A stretch of DNA of 42,588 bases from an uncultured Pseudomonadota bacterium (GTDB taxonomy: Bacteria > Pseudomonadota > Alphaproteobacteria > RF32 > CAG-239). Location of the stretch: NCBI GenBank assembly GCA_949295995.1, contig CASFNK010000010.1, positions 1 to 42,588 on the forward strand, in the 5' to 3' direction. The position numbers and the translations under genes were made by a program. Numbering within the stretch: the stretch's first letter is position 1; the number at the start of each line of letters is the position of its first letter. The notes under the pieces were generated by a model, which worked only from the letters and a program-made list of their open reading frames with translations, made no database searches and was not told the origin of the DNA. Positions 34,775-42,588 of this stretch are shown in pieces.

Positions 34775-35230
34775 ATGCCTCAGTTAATATTAGTATTGCT
34801 TAGTCTTTGCCTGTTTTCCGCACCTTTACAGGCTCAAGAAACACCCTCCCCTGAAACAGATACAATAGCCTATAGCCAAGAAGAGTATGAGCGCCAACGC
34901 CAAAAAGAAATTGAAGAAATGCAGCAAGCACTAACGGCTATGAGCAAATTTATGGTTCAAACCATGAATCGTATGACCCAAGCCATCAATGAATCAATTC
35001 CCGAAATTGCCAAAAGTTCACAAGACTTCATTCAATCCATCCAACCGATTATCAAAGCTGCAGAAGAAAATGCCCAACAGGCTGAGCAATATAACTATCC
35101 CACAATAAAACCGCAAAACCCGTTTGCCGAAGCGGCTCAAGAAACCAATCAAGGAGAAACGGAAACCGCAAATCCACAATCAAAACCCCAAAAGATTCAG
35201 CTTTTTCCGGCACCTAAACCTAATTATTGA
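34775..35230 (+). CDS. Secreted coiled-coil hypothetical protein
   Basis: This 151-aa protein starts with a signal peptide (1-20, LSLCLFSAPLQAQ) and is probably periplasmic. Residues 35-95 are Glu/Gln/Met-rich with heptad-like spacing (YERQRQKEIEEMQQALTAMS), suggesting a coiled coil; the last 50 residues are Pro/Gln-rich and likely disordered. GGAGAT precedes ATG 34775 by 7 nt. It ends 5 bp before the convergent DUF4105 gene. No family is recognised. Confidence 0.8.
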   Translation: MPQLILVLLSLCLFSAPLQAQETPSPETDTIAYSQEEYERQRQKEIEEMQQALTAMSKFMVQTMNRMTQAINESIPEIAKSSQDFIQSIQPIIKAAEENAQQAEQYNYPTIKPQNPFAEAAQETNQGETETANPQSKPQKIQLFPAPKPNY

Positions 35231-35235
35231 TTTTT

Positions 35236-37053
35236 TTAGAAGTGCCAACGCCAAGCAAGCATACTTTCATCCACGTCATGTCCATGGTTATCTTCAAAAG
35301 TATAATTAAGAGCCAAAGACGAATTAATGGATAAGCTATAAGACAATTCTGCTTTGTATTTGACCTTATCGCCAAATTGAGATGTTGCCCAAATTTTCTC
35401 GGCATCAGCTAAAATCCGCCAATCTCCAAAATCGCCATAAATACCGCCGTTAGCACCAATTCCCGCCCATTGGTTATGAGGCAAAAAGCCGCCATAAGAC
35501 AAGTGATTATTCACAAATCCGAAAACTTTGACATTATCGTTTAAGGCATAAGTTACACCGCCACCAACAACTAAATCGGCACTATAACCTTCTTCCTCAG
35601 TATCGGGATTCATCACACGGTTAATCCCCAATTGAATATTGTAAGAAAAAGGAAAAAACATTACATCTACCGGAGCCAGGGAGCGAATTCCGACAATATC
35701 AAAATTTTGCAAAACATACTTGTCTTGACTGTCATAATGTCTGAAAACGACATTTAAGAAATTAATTTCCGCCCCCGAGAGCAAACCAAAACTATTATCC
35801 GTCAGTGAAGTATAAGCCGGACGATAAGCAATTTGCTGGAACCCCTCACCGTTTCTGACACCAATCCCTGTCTCCAAGCGCATAGAATCATGAGCCGTCA
35901 AAGGGCTCTGCCCTTGTGTTAAAGGTTCAAATGAACTTTTTACCTCACTTCCGGCACGTTCTTTTAAGAGTTTGAAACTCTTTTTTCGATACTCTTTCAG
36001 TTCAATATCTTTGGCGACATATTGATATTGCACATATTGATAAGCCGCCTCAAACACACCGGCTTTACCAGATTCGGATAAATCATCCAGCTCATAAACA
36101 TCAGACGTAATAATTTTTTCAAAAGCCTCTTTCTGCTCGTCAGACATTTGCGCATACATATATTTAATTTTATTTTGGCGAGAAGGACGATAATTAACTC
36201 CTTTTACCAAGCCTTTTCTGGAATTAACCGCTTTGAGAGTATCCAAAGGAATTGCCTGCACCGGAAAATCATCTGCTAATTTGAGCGACGGACGCACGGC
36301 ATCTAAGAGCTCCATTAACATATAAGAGCAATTTTCGGTAAAAAAGAAATATCTGGTCTGCGTATGACCGAGCTCCCAAGTATGCGCCATAAAGAAATTT
36401 AACTCATCAGGTGTTAAATCGAGATTAAGCTCCCAAATATCGCGGTTTTCAATGTTATTATAAGTATTTATGATATCATAATAAGGTTTTACCGTAAAAC
36501 CGCCATAATATCCTCCGGTCAAACCGTAAACCGCAAACAAAACGCCGGCCTCATCTCCCGTAAAGGCCCCGTAATTCATACCATGAGCCAAAAGTTGCGT
36601 TCCTTTGCGGGCAGTATCGATTCGAATTAAGGTATGCCCGAATAATGATGAAGGATTGTTCATAAAAGCATTGGTAAATAATAATGTTACGCCTGATGGC
36701 GATACATCTTCATAAAATTGCTCATATTCTTCGCATTTGGGAAACGGTTTATCAATCAAGCCTTGTTGTTTTAAAAACAGATAGCGAGCCGGAAACAAGC
36801 ACATTTTTTCCTTATCTGAATTTTGCTTAAACAAAGTGATAGTTGCATTAAGTTCCGCCAAAGGATTAACTTTTCCTTTATCGCTTAAAAAAAATTCAGG
36901 AGAATCAATTGTGCTCTCCACTCCACCAAAGAGTTGCGGGCGATAATGCACCAAAGCCAGCCATTGAGGTGTTTGAGCCGCCTCCTTTGGAGTCATAGCC
37001 CACAGATGAGAAGAAAACAGAAAAACAAACAAAAAAGCGGTAAATATTTTCAT
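35236..37053 (-). CDS. DUF4105 envelope protein (Lnb N-terminal-like domain)
   Basis: This 605-aa protein has a signal peptide (1-19, HLWA) and an N-terminal DUF4105/Lnb-like domain: VHYRPQLFGG (36-45), CLFPARYLFL, MNNPSSLFGHTLIRID with His140, and TENCSYMLMELLD near 240, the likely His/Cys pair of a papain-type fold. The C-terminal half (about 350-605) has alternating strands with aromatic ends and finishes in a terminal Phe (AWRWHF), as outer-membrane beta-barrels do. An outer-membrane location is inferred. It follows the DUF3015 gene after a terminator. Confidence 0.88.
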   Translation of the reverse strand: MKIFTAFLFVFLFSSHLWAMTPKEAAQTPQWLALVHYRPQLFGGVESTIDSPEFFLSDKGKVNPLAELNATITLFKQNSDKEKMCLFPARYLFLKQQGLIDKPFPKCEEYEQFYEDVSPSGVTLLFTNAFMNNPSSLFGHTLIRIDTARKGTQLLAHGMNYGAFTGDEAGVLFAVYGLTGGYYGGFTVKPYYDIINTYNNIENRDIWELNLDLTPDELNFFMAHTWELGHTQTRYFFFTENCSYMLMELLDAVRPSLKLADDFPVQAIPLDTLKAVNSRKGLVKGVNYRPSRQNKIKYMYAQMSDEQKEAFEKIITSDVYELDDLSESGKAGVFEAAYQYVQYQYVAKDIELKEYRKKSFKLLKERAGSEVKSSFEPLTQGQSPLTAHDSMRLETGIGVRNGEGFQQIAYRPAYTSLTDNSFGLLSGAEINFLNVVFRHYDSQDKYVLQNFDIVGIRSLAPVDVMFFPFSYNIQLGINRVMNPDTEEEGYSADLVVGGGVTYALNDNVKVFGFVNNHLSYGGFLPHNQWAGIGANGGIYGDFGDWRILADAEKIWATSQFGDKVKYKAELSYSLSINSSLALNYTFEDNHGHDVDESMLAWRWHF

Positions 37054-37063
37054 TTGGCATCAG

Positions 37064-37104
37064 AAAAACAGTGCCGCATGAAAACTTCAAACGGCACTGA
37101 AAAA
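37064..37104 (-). terminator. Terminator after the DUF3015 gene
   Basis: CAGTGCCG (37069-37076) pairs with CGGCACTG (37092-37099) across a 15-nt loop. On the minus strand T runs follow the stem. It separates the DUF3015 and DUF4105 genes and may allow partial read-through. Confidence 0.7.
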
Positions 37105-37114
37105 TAAGTCTCAC

Positions 37115-37576
37115 TTAAGCTTGTTGCTTAACGGCTTCAAACAAAGCCAAAGTTACATCAACGGCTTCAGCATTTTCAGATGGGAAAATAGCGGCAAAAT
37201 TTTGCTTTGAAATTTGTCCCAACTTTTCACTATCCATATTCATAATACCCGCCAAAGTGGTGATAGTTTCACCTTCACCGCGAGCGGCATCCAGAGCATA
37301 TTGCTCCATATTGTTTTCAATAAAGGCCAAAACCATTTTTTGGGTTCCGCCTGAGATACGACCGTTCGGATCACATCCGGAAGTACCAAAAGTAATACCA
37401 AAGGTTTGGTTACTAAAAGAGCCATTGGTGGTAACAGCTAAGATTTGCGGTCCCATACCTTTTTGCCCGCGCCAAGCCATTGAGCCCAAACCGCAACCGG
37501 TAGAATCAACGGCACCGGCATTTCCGGCCAACATCATGGAACCTAATACCAATGAAGCTAAATAAAGTTTTTTCAC
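37115..37576 (-). CDS. DUF3015 periplasmic protein
   Basis: This 153-aa protein has a signal peptide (1-22, cut near AGNAGAVD) and the DUF3015 features: STGCGLGSMAWRGQKG, ILAVTTNGSFSNQTFGITFG, TSGCDPNG and a helical C-terminal half with FIENNMEQYALDAARGEGE. The two Cys (GCG and SGC) probably form a disulfide. It is likely periplasmic or surface exposed. Function is unknown. It precedes the DUF4105 gene on the same strand. Confidence 0.9.
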   Translation of the reverse strand: MKKLYLASLVLGSMMLAGNAGAVDSTGCGLGSMAWRGQKGMGPQILAVTTNGSFSNQTFGITFGTSGCDPNGRISGGTQKMVLAFIENNMEQYALDAARGEGETITTLAGIMNMDSEKLGQISKQNFAAIFPSENAEAVDVTLALFEAVKQQA

Positions 37577-37698
37577 TTTTATTCTCCTCTTTACAAATTG
37601 AAGACTTGTTTAAGCTACCAAAAAAAATTATAAATGTATAGAGCAATAAAAAAATACATATCACTTAATCCCCAAGAAATACAAAAAAATAAAATCAC

Positions 37699-37777
37699 TT
37701 GCAGTCTGCAAAAAATGTGGTATATATAAGCTATATACAAATACACAAAGGCTGTGAACGGAATTCTCCTTTCGCAG
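37699..37777 (+). promoter_or_regulatory. greA promoter and leader hairpin (attenuator-like)
   Basis: A possible -35 TTGCAG (37699-37704) and TATATA boxes (37721-37728) precede the leader. Nucleotides 37752-37777 form a stem-loop of 10 pairs with one mismatch (CTGTGAACGGA / TCCTTTCGCAG), followed by TCTCATTTTT. That shape would allow early termination about 40 nt upstream of the greA start. The E. coli greA leader yields the terminated sRNA GraL; sequence similarity to GraL is not claimed. Confidence 0.4.
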
Positions 37778-37819
37778 TCTCATTTTTCTAACTTAATCAA
37801 AAAATTTTGGAGGGTTAAC

Positions 37820-38293
37820 ATGGATAAATTCCCATTAACCAAGAATGGTTACATTGCCTTGGAAGCAGAATTAAAGAACCTCAAAGGGGTTGAACGCCCG
37901 AACATTATTGCGGCCATTGCCGAAGCCCGTTCTCATGGCGACTTGTCTGAAAATGCCGAATATTCCGCCGCCAAAGAAAAACAAAGTTTTATTGAAGGGC
38001 GCATTCAGGAGTTGGAGGCTGTCATCAGCCGTGCCCAAGTGATTGATCCGGCACAAACCAAAAGCGATGTGATTCGTTTTGGCGCGACGGTTATTGTGGT
38101 TGACGAGGACACCGATGAAGAAAAGCAATATCAAATTGTCGGTGATTATGAAGCCGATATTGAAAAGAACCGTATTTCTTTGTCTTCACCTCTGGCAAAA
38201 GCCTTGATTGGCAAAGAAGCCGGAGATACGGCTGAATTTGCCGCCCCAGGAGGACGCAAATCCTTTGAAATTGTTGAAGTTATTTATCAATAA
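37820..38293 (+). CDS. greA: Transcription elongation factor GreA
   Basis: This 157-aa protein stimulates RNA cleavage by backtracked RNA polymerase. The N-terminal coiled coil carries the conserved AEARSHGDLSENAEYSAAKE with the acidic tip, and the C-terminal FKBP-like domain ends with ISLSSPLAKALIGKEAGD. I start at ATG 37820, where GGAGGG lies 7 nt upstream and the protein begins MDKFPLTKNGY; an upstream in-frame ATG (37754) lies inside the leader hairpin. A terminator follows at 38315. Confidence 0.97.
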   Translation: MDKFPLTKNGYIALEAELKNLKGVERPNIIAAIAEARSHGDLSENAEYSAAKEKQSFIEGRIQELEAVISRAQVIDPAQTKSDVIRFGATVIVVDEDTDEEKQYQIVGDYEADIEKNRISLSSPLAKALIGKEAGDTAEFAAPGGRKSFEIVEVIYQ

Positions 38294-38314
38294 TCTTGCG
38301 ATTCGAGACACTCA

Positions 38315-38346
38315 AAGCCGGCTTAAAATTAAGAGTCGGCTTTTGT
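38315..38346 (+). terminator. Terminator after greA
   Basis: AAAGCCG (38315-38321) pairs with CGGCTTT (38338-38344), with an inner CTT/AAG stem, then TTTG. It lies about 20 bp after the greA stop. Confidence 0.7.
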
Positions 38347-38429
38347 TTTGCAAAAACTAAACATCTCCTCTTGCCAAAAACGCTCATAAATCCTATTTTA
38401 TGAGAAACATAACAAACTAGGATAAAAAC

Positions 38430-39371
38430 ATGTCAGACTACAAAACAAAAATGTTGATTATCGGTTCAGGTCCAGCAGGTTACACCGCAGGCATTTATGC
38501 CGTACGTTCAGGCTTAGATCCGATAATTGTCTCCGGCTCACAGCTTGGCGGACAATTAACCATCACCACCGAAATTGAAAACTTCCCCGGTTTTCCCAAT
38601 CCCATATCTGGTCCGCAATTAATGGAAGATATGCGCCAACAAGCCCTAAACTTAGGGGTTCAAGTGATTGAAGACCAAATCACGGAAGTCAATTTTCAAA
38701 TTCACCCGTTTATTTGCAAATCCGAAAATGGAAACACCTTCACGGCTGACACCGTAATCATCGCCACGGGTGCATCAGCGCGCTGGTTAGGACTTCCTTC
38801 GGAAGAAAAATTCAGAGGATTCGGCGTGTCAGGCTGTGCCACTTGCGACGGATTTTTCTATCGCAACCGTGATGTTGCCGTTGTCGGCGGAGGTAATACG
38901 GCGGTTGATGAAGCCATCTATCTGACCAATTTTGCTAAAAGCGTCACGCTCATCCACCGCCGTGATGAATTACGCGCCGATAAGGTATTGCAGGAAAGAC
39001 TTTTTAAAAATCCCAAAATTAAAGTTGAATGGGATAGTGTGGTTGACGAGGTTTTGGGACAAGATACCCCATTAGGCGTAACGGGTGTAAGACTCAAAAA
39101 CACGAAATCCGGCGAAACCAAAGATATCGCCGTTGAAGGATTGTTTATAGCCATTGGACACAAACCCAATACCGCAATTTTCAAAGATTCACTAAAACTT
39201 GATGATGAAGGCTATATCATCACTCATGCCAATAGCTGTCAAACCAATATTGCCGGCGTTTTTGCTGCCGGAGACGTTCAATCTGGACACTTCAGACAAG
39301 CCATTATTGCCGCTGGCGCGGGATGTCAAGCCTGCCTTGAAGCTGAAAAATATCTTGCATCGTTAGATTAA
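38430..39371 (+). CDS. trxB: Thioredoxin reductase
   Basis: This 313-aa FAD/NADPH flavoprotein keeps thioredoxin reduced. The FAD motif GSGPAGY is at 12-18, the redox-active CATC at 136-139 and the NADPH motif GGGNTA at 153-158, with C-terminal FAD contacts in GVFAAGDVQSGHFRQAI. Length is standard. A small Cys/His-rich gene follows after 16 bp in the same direction and is probably co-transcribed. Confidence 0.97.
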   Translation: MSDYKTKMLIIGSGPAGYTAGIYAVRSGLDPIIVSGSQLGGQLTITTEIENFPGFPNPISGPQLMEDMRQQALNLGVQVIEDQITEVNFQIHPFICKSENGNTFTADTVIIATGASARWLGLPSEEKFRGFGVSGCATCDGFFYRNRDVAVVGGGNTAVDEAIYLTNFAKSVTLIHRRDELRADKVLQERLFKNPKIKVEWDSVVDEVLGQDTPLGVTGVRLKNTKSGETKDIAVEGLFIAIGHKPNTAIFKDSLKLDDEGYIITHANSCQTNIAGVFAAGDVQSGHFRQAIIAAGAGCQACLEAEKYLASLD

Positions 39372-39387
39372 TTAAGAGGAGAAAATT

Positions 39388-39654
39388 ATGTCAAAACACG
39401 AAAATTGTTGCTGTTGCCACGAAGAAGAACACAATCACCATTGCCATTGTGAAGAAAATTGTGATTGCGGCTGTCATGAGGACAACCTCTGCCCTTGCGG
39501 TTGCGAATGTGATTGCGGTTGTGGTTGTGGTAATTCCGATAAAGAAATTGCTTTTGAACTTTGCCGCACCATGATTGAAGGCCGCACCTACACTGCCGAA
39601 GGTGTTGCCGACGCTTTCAAAAAAATCTATGAAGCGGTAAAAAGCTGCAAATAA
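39388..39654 (+). CDS. Cys/His-rich small protein, metallothionein-like
   Basis: This 88-aa protein packs 16 Cys and several His into its first 49 residues (CCCCHEEEHNHHCHCEENC, then CDCGCHED and repeated C-x-C pairs CPCGCECDCGCGCG). The remaining 38 residues form a helical module (IAFELCRTMIEGRTYTAEG) with two more Cys. GAGGAG lies 7 nt before ATG 39388. The density exceeds that of a typical zinc finger and suggests metal-cluster or thiolate metal binding. Being next to trxB suggests redox linkage or zinc/copper buffering; this is inference. No standard metallothionein signature was matched. Confidence 0.85.
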   Translation: MSKHENCCCCHEEEHNHHCHCEENCDCGCHEDNLCPCGCECDCGCGCGNSDKEIAFELCRTMIEGRTYTAEGVADAFKKIYEAVKSCK

Positions 39655-39685
39655 TCATTTACTTTATTAAACGAATTAAACTGAA

Positions 39686-39713
39686 TAGCCCTGAAAAAAA
39701 TTTTTCAGGGCTA
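39686..39713 (+). terminator. Terminator after the trxB unit
   Basis: TAGCCCTGAAAAA pairs with TTTTTCAGGGCTA, a strong stem that lies about 30 bp after the Cys-rich gene and is followed by TAATTTT. Confidence 0.85.
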
Positions 39714-39850
39714 TAATTTTATACAACCAACTTCAAACTTTAACAACTGCTGCTATTTATTGTGGAAAATAAAAAATAACATATTGTTTAGACGAGAAAA
39801 ATACCATACGCTAAAAAAGCTCATAATATTACAAAAGCAAGGTTAATATA

Positions 39851-40600
39851 ATGAAAAAATTTTTGATTAATTTAATATGTTTATTTATTTTTTCAAAAAA
39901 AAAGCGCAAAAAATTCAAACAAAAACACCTTTCCACTAACCTTACAAACATAGCTCCTGACAATCATATAGAAATCGCCAAAGGAGATGAAACACATATT
40001 ACTTTATCAGTACAAGGTAAAAACAATACAATCATTATAAAAAAATTACATAAAGACACAAAAGGAAAACTCAACATTAGCTTGGCAGGAAATAATTGCC
40101 ACATTACAATAGAAGAAAATATTTTAATATCTGGAGTATTAACCATTATAGTCGGGCAAAATCACCCCAATTTCTCATTAATTGAGAACACGAACATTTC
40201 TATTGGAAAAGATACATCATTTGAAATCTGCACAATTTCCACTTATAATTCCAATGCAACCATAGAAATTGGGGAAAAATGTATGTTTTCCTATGGTATA
40301 GATTTATTTCATACAGACGCACATCCCATTTATAATTTAGATAAAAGCAAAATTATCAATAAAGTAAAGACAATGAAAATTGGCAATCATGTATGGGTTG
40401 GAGCAAGAGCGGTCATTTTAAAGAACTCAATTATCCCTGATGATAGTATTGTCGGTTTTTCTAGTGTTGTCTCATCAAAAAGTTTCAAAGGAGAAAGTGG
40501 ACATTGCATAGCAGCAGGTAACCCTGCCACAATTATTAAAAGAGAAATTAGCTGGGATGCAGATGGATCTAAAGGCTATATACAAAATATACCCGACTAA
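39851..40600 (+). CDS. Hexapeptide-repeat acyltransferase (LbH fold)
   Basis: This 249-aa protein belongs to the left-handed beta-helix acyltransferases. The N-terminal 35 residues are hydrophobic then very basic (FSKKKRKKFKQKH), so it may sit at the membrane. The core shows FSYGIDLFHTDAHPIYNL with the likely catalytic His, then MKIGNHVWVGARAVILKNS, IPDDSIVGFSSVVSS and the exit CIAAGNPATIIKREI. Such enzymes O-acetylate polysaccharides or LPS. The AT content is higher than in trxB next to it, which suggests transfer. AAGG lies upstream of ATG 39851. Confidence 0.9.
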   Translation: MKKFLINLICLFIFSKKKRKKFKQKHLSTNLTNIAPDNHIEIAKGDETHITLSVQGKNNTIIIKKLHKDTKGKLNISLAGNNCHITIEENILISGVLTIIVGQNHPNFSLIENTNISIGKDTSFEICTISTYNSNATIEIGEKCMFSYGIDLFHTDAHPIYNLDKSKIINKVKTMKIGNHVWVGARAVILKNSIIPDDSIVGFSSVVSSKSFKGESGHCIAAGNPATIIKREISWDADGSKGYIQNIPD

Positions 40601-40621
40601 AAATTACCCCAAACAAAGTAA

Positions 40622-41725
40622 TTACCTCACATTTTGTGAAAGCAATTTATAAATACCGGTTTTCTCAGGCTCGCTATTCGGACTGTTAAACTTATTTTTA
40701 GCACTCTTCAAAATGAGCGGATTTTCAAGTACATTTCGCTGACTTTTTTTAAGTTTTTTTCCTTGTTGAAGAGACTGATACACAAAATCTTCCAGACCGT
40801 TTTGCTTTGAACATTTTTGTAATAAATTGACAGCATCAGGCATATCTTCATGATTTTGATACCAAAATGCGCCAATATTTTCCATAAGCAAGGCTTGTTG
40901 TTTACCAACCTCTGTTAGATTCTTTTCGTTTGTCGTCCAAAAGGCGTCATTATGCTCACTCCCGTCAATCAAAACCTTATCAAACACCATCAATACTTCA
41001 TTATTTTTCATGGGAACGAAAGCAGATTTTTCGCCTTTTTGCGCAGTATATTCGGTAATGTTCTTCAAAAATTCAGGATAACCATCCGAAAATCTTGTCT
41101 CATATTCAGGTTCAAATTGTCCGTCTTTCACCGAATAGCGATGAATCATGGTAAAATCTAAATTATCTCTAAATTCTCGTTGCGAATTATTAGTAATACA
41201 GATAACCTATCGTAAGGCATTTTTTTGTTCTTTTTGAGAATAGCCAAGCGAGGTCATGGCTTCCTTAAACACTTGAGAAAGTATTGGCAAATCATTAGCT
41301 CCATAACAATGAGCTTGAATAATAATGTTTCTGAAATTTTCATAAAGCTCTTCTGGACTATATTTTTCCAACTTTCCGTCTTTTACTTGTGCCATAAAAG
41401 GCATAAATTTTTGTAAAATCTCACGCTTGTAATCATTATTGAATTGTTGTGCATATTGTCCTGATTGTCGCAATAAATGTGTCATCCCCAAATCAGAAGG
41501 CCGATAACAAGAACACAACTGCATTTCACCTATTTGCTCAGGCGTCAATCCCAATACAGCGGCAAAAGGATTAATATTCCCATTGGCAGCCCTAGCATCT
41601 TTGGATTGATCTCCGCCCAAACACAACAAAGTCTTTTTCTTTGGTGAAAGAGTTCCTTTTTCTTGCCAATGCGTTTTATTTTGATTAGTTTTTACCCTAA
41701 ACGATACAACGAAAAATAATCGGGA
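40622..41725 (-). pseudogene. Hypothetical gene interrupted by an in-frame TAG and lacking a start
   Basis: A single minus-strand frame runs from 41725 to 40622. It is open except for one TAG at 41207-41209. Upstream of the TAG it reads KTLLCLGGDQSKDARAANGN to LGYSQKEQKNALR; downstream it continues without a break with VICITNNSQREFRDNLDF, then MIHRYSVKDGQFEPEYE, to KLLSQNVR. Without the stop the protein would be about 335-365 residues. No ATG or GTG opens the frame (the first TTG is 41629, with no good ribosome-binding site). Two conventional CDS of 140 and 175 aa are the alternative reading. No domain is recognised; the gene follows the YwqK-like one. Confidence 0.7.
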
Positions 41726-42180
41726 TTAATTGTTAATTTTCCATCTTTAAACTCATAATTAACCACACCTTTAGAGTTCAAAGAAATTTCGTATTCATCT
41801 TCTTTTTTGCGCGCTAATTGTCCATTTTCAAAATAGCTGACATAACAAGAATTATTATTCCACCTTCGTGATGAAATATTGCCGTTTTCATAAAAGCAGG
41901 TAACACTTCCGTCTTTATATTGCTCTTCTTGCAAAATACCGGAAACGCCGTTAAATTTTTTTCTTGTTCCATCAACTGTCAATTCTTCAATTTTAATTTG
42001 TTTAGCATTATAGAGTTCATAACTTCCATCAGCATGAATAACTTTTTTAGAAAAAAGTTTATCCCCTCTTTCGGTCAGTTCAATTCTACTTCCATCTGAA
42101 AAATGCTGAATAAACATCAACCGTTGAGCATTAAAATCACCACCCAAATTAACGATTTCTTCTTCAATAATTTCAGCCAT
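41692..42180 (-). CDS. YwqK/MORN-like repeat protein
   Basis: This protein of about 162 aa is made of short beta-hairpin repeats of the form DGS-x-x-Y-x-NG-x (RIELTERGDKLFSKKVI, DGSVTCFYENGNISSRR, CYVSYFENGQLARKKE), as in the YwqK antitoxin-like and MORN_2 families. The first 25 residues are acidic (AEIIEEEIVNLGG). ATG 42180 has CGGAGAG 6-9 nt upstream; a TTG at 42204 would add eight residues but overlaps this site. Signal peptide and membrane segments are absent. The stop overlaps the start of the broken downstream frame by about 34 bp. It may protect against a partner toxin, but none was recognised. Confidence 0.75.
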   Translation of the reverse strand: MAEIIEEEIVNLGGDFNAQRLMFIQHFSDGSRIELTERGDKLFSKKVIHADGSYELYNAKQIKIEELTVDGTRKKFNGVSGILQEEQYKDGSVTCFYENGNISSRRWNNNSCYVSYFENGQLARKKEDEYEISLNSKGVVNYEFKDGKLTINPDYFSLYRLG

Positions 42181-42204
42181 AAAAACTCTCCGTGCAGTTT
42201 TCAA

Positions 42205-42543
42205 AACTTAAATACAGAATACCATAAACGAATAAAGAATAAAAGAAAAAAACCATGACGAAGTATTTGCAACATTTACGACAGATAAAGGAGAGAGCAA
42301 CGCGTTTTCAGGGCACAAACAGCCACGTCATCAATTTTTGCGATCAAACGTGCTACGTTTGTGCGGTCAAGCGTGCTACATATATTAATTTCACAAGCCT
42401 CAATGATTGAGCAAAGATAAAGACAGCATCGCGGTGTCTGAGCACGGACGGGTTCTACGTCAAAGATGGGGGCAAAAGCAGTACTCAAGATTATAAAAAG
42501 TATTATAATCAGTTCACCACAAACCTATTTTGGAGGACTGCTA
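42205..42543. other. Anomalous stretch with direct repeats and broken frames
   Basis: About 340 bp without an intact recognisable gene, with higher GC than its surroundings. Two near-identical 17-mers (GCGATCAAACGTGCTAC at 42340-42356 and GCGGTCAAGCGTGCTAC at 42363-42379) are spaced 23 bp apart. The plus frame from ATG 42255 is open for 51 codons to TGA 42408-42410, and the same frame stays open from 42411 to the window end. The minus strand also has a 70-codon frame. I cannot decide which, if any, is expressed. Confidence 0.5.
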
Positions 42544-42588
42544 ATGCCTGTGGATATGATACTAACAAACAATTCAAACATCAAGATA
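42411..42588 (+). CDS. Possible partial CDS or gene fragment running off the window
   Basis: The plus frame is open from just after a TGA (42408-42410) to the right edge, 59 codons. Its translation looks protein-like (DGFYVKDGGKSSTQDYKKYY, NQFTTNLFWRTANACGYDTN) with an aromatic/polar pattern. No ATG, GTG or TTG opens it, so it may be a 5'-truncated or decayed gene. An alternative is a gene starting at ATG 42544, preceded by a textbook GGAGG 7 nt upstream, in another frame (MPVDMILTNNSNIKI). The two overlap and cannot both be main genes. Confidence 0.4.

Noticed and set aside
41207..41209. Reassignment of TAG to an amino acid in this organism
   Set aside because: fliE ends with TAG at the expected length, and no other gene in the window needs TAG as sense.
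42276..42488. Minus-strand 70-codon open frame at the right edge
   Set aside because: It overlaps the plus-strand frames that read more like protein and has no ribosome-binding site; not excluded, but unsupported.
42205..42543. A structured RNA such as tmRNA or RNase P RNA
   Set aside because: None of the conserved core sequences of these RNAs were found, and the region contains coding-like frames.

Overview
The window looks like chromosome from an AT-rich, flagellated alphaproteobacterium. The evidence is a CcrM-type cell-cycle methylase next to rnhB, a DUF3035 lipoprotein beside lspA, a YqeY-dnaG-rpoD cluster, an endonuclease-type MutL, and a sigma-54 promoter in front of rod genes. Several accessory genes look host-directed, so a gut or host-associated lineage is plausible; that placement is inference. 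No CRISPR array, rRNA, insertion sequence or prophage was recognised.

Layout. 1-1000: start of a minus-strand gene, stacked hairpins, tRNA-Ser(TGA) with a duplicated 5' half, and a small orphan gene. 990-8673 (minus): a compact run lspA, DUF3035 lipoprotein, two M16 proteins (one with zinc motif, one without), pgi, mutL and a 3-methyladenine glycosylase, with gaps of 25 bp or less or TAATG overlaps. 8741-10165: mgtE. 10245-10826: tRNA-Leu(GAG) followed by 2.2 copies of a 191-bp repeat that each carry the tRNA 3' end, an arrangement like the E. coli tyrT/rtT locus. 10947-12178: flgB-flgC-fliE behind a sigma-54 promoter, then a divergent FlhB-C-domain-like gene. 12611-20341 (minus): an unknown protein, then a likely operon of two Ppx/GppA paralogues, rlmE, tldD, pmbA and an RsmB-type methyltransferase. 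20497-23778 (minus): ccrM with two GANTC sites upstream, rnhB, a DUF1796 protein and queH.

23893-29909 is the accessory part. It holds a GNAT acetyltransferase, a CE-clan (YopJ/Ulp1-like) cysteine protease candidate, an HEXXH protein candidate, a frameshifted gene, tRNA-Ile2(CAT), twin alpha/beta hydrolases with cysteine nucleophiles, and a short DUF1847 protein. 30020-34640 returns to housekeeping: rpoD, dnaG and yqeY. 34775-39654 holds envelope proteins (coiled coil, DUF4105, DUF3015), greA with a hairpin leader, and trxB followed by an extremely Cys/His-rich small protein. 39851-42588 is accessory again: a hexapeptide acyltransferase, a gene broken by an in-frame TAG, a YwqK/MORN-like repeat protein, and an anomalous end region with a frame that continues past the window.

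The strongest leads are the tRNA-Leu repeat array, the paired protease-like effector candidates, the two Cys-nucleophile hydrolases, and the regulatory sites (sigma-54 at flgB, GANTC pair at ccrM, greA leader hairpin).
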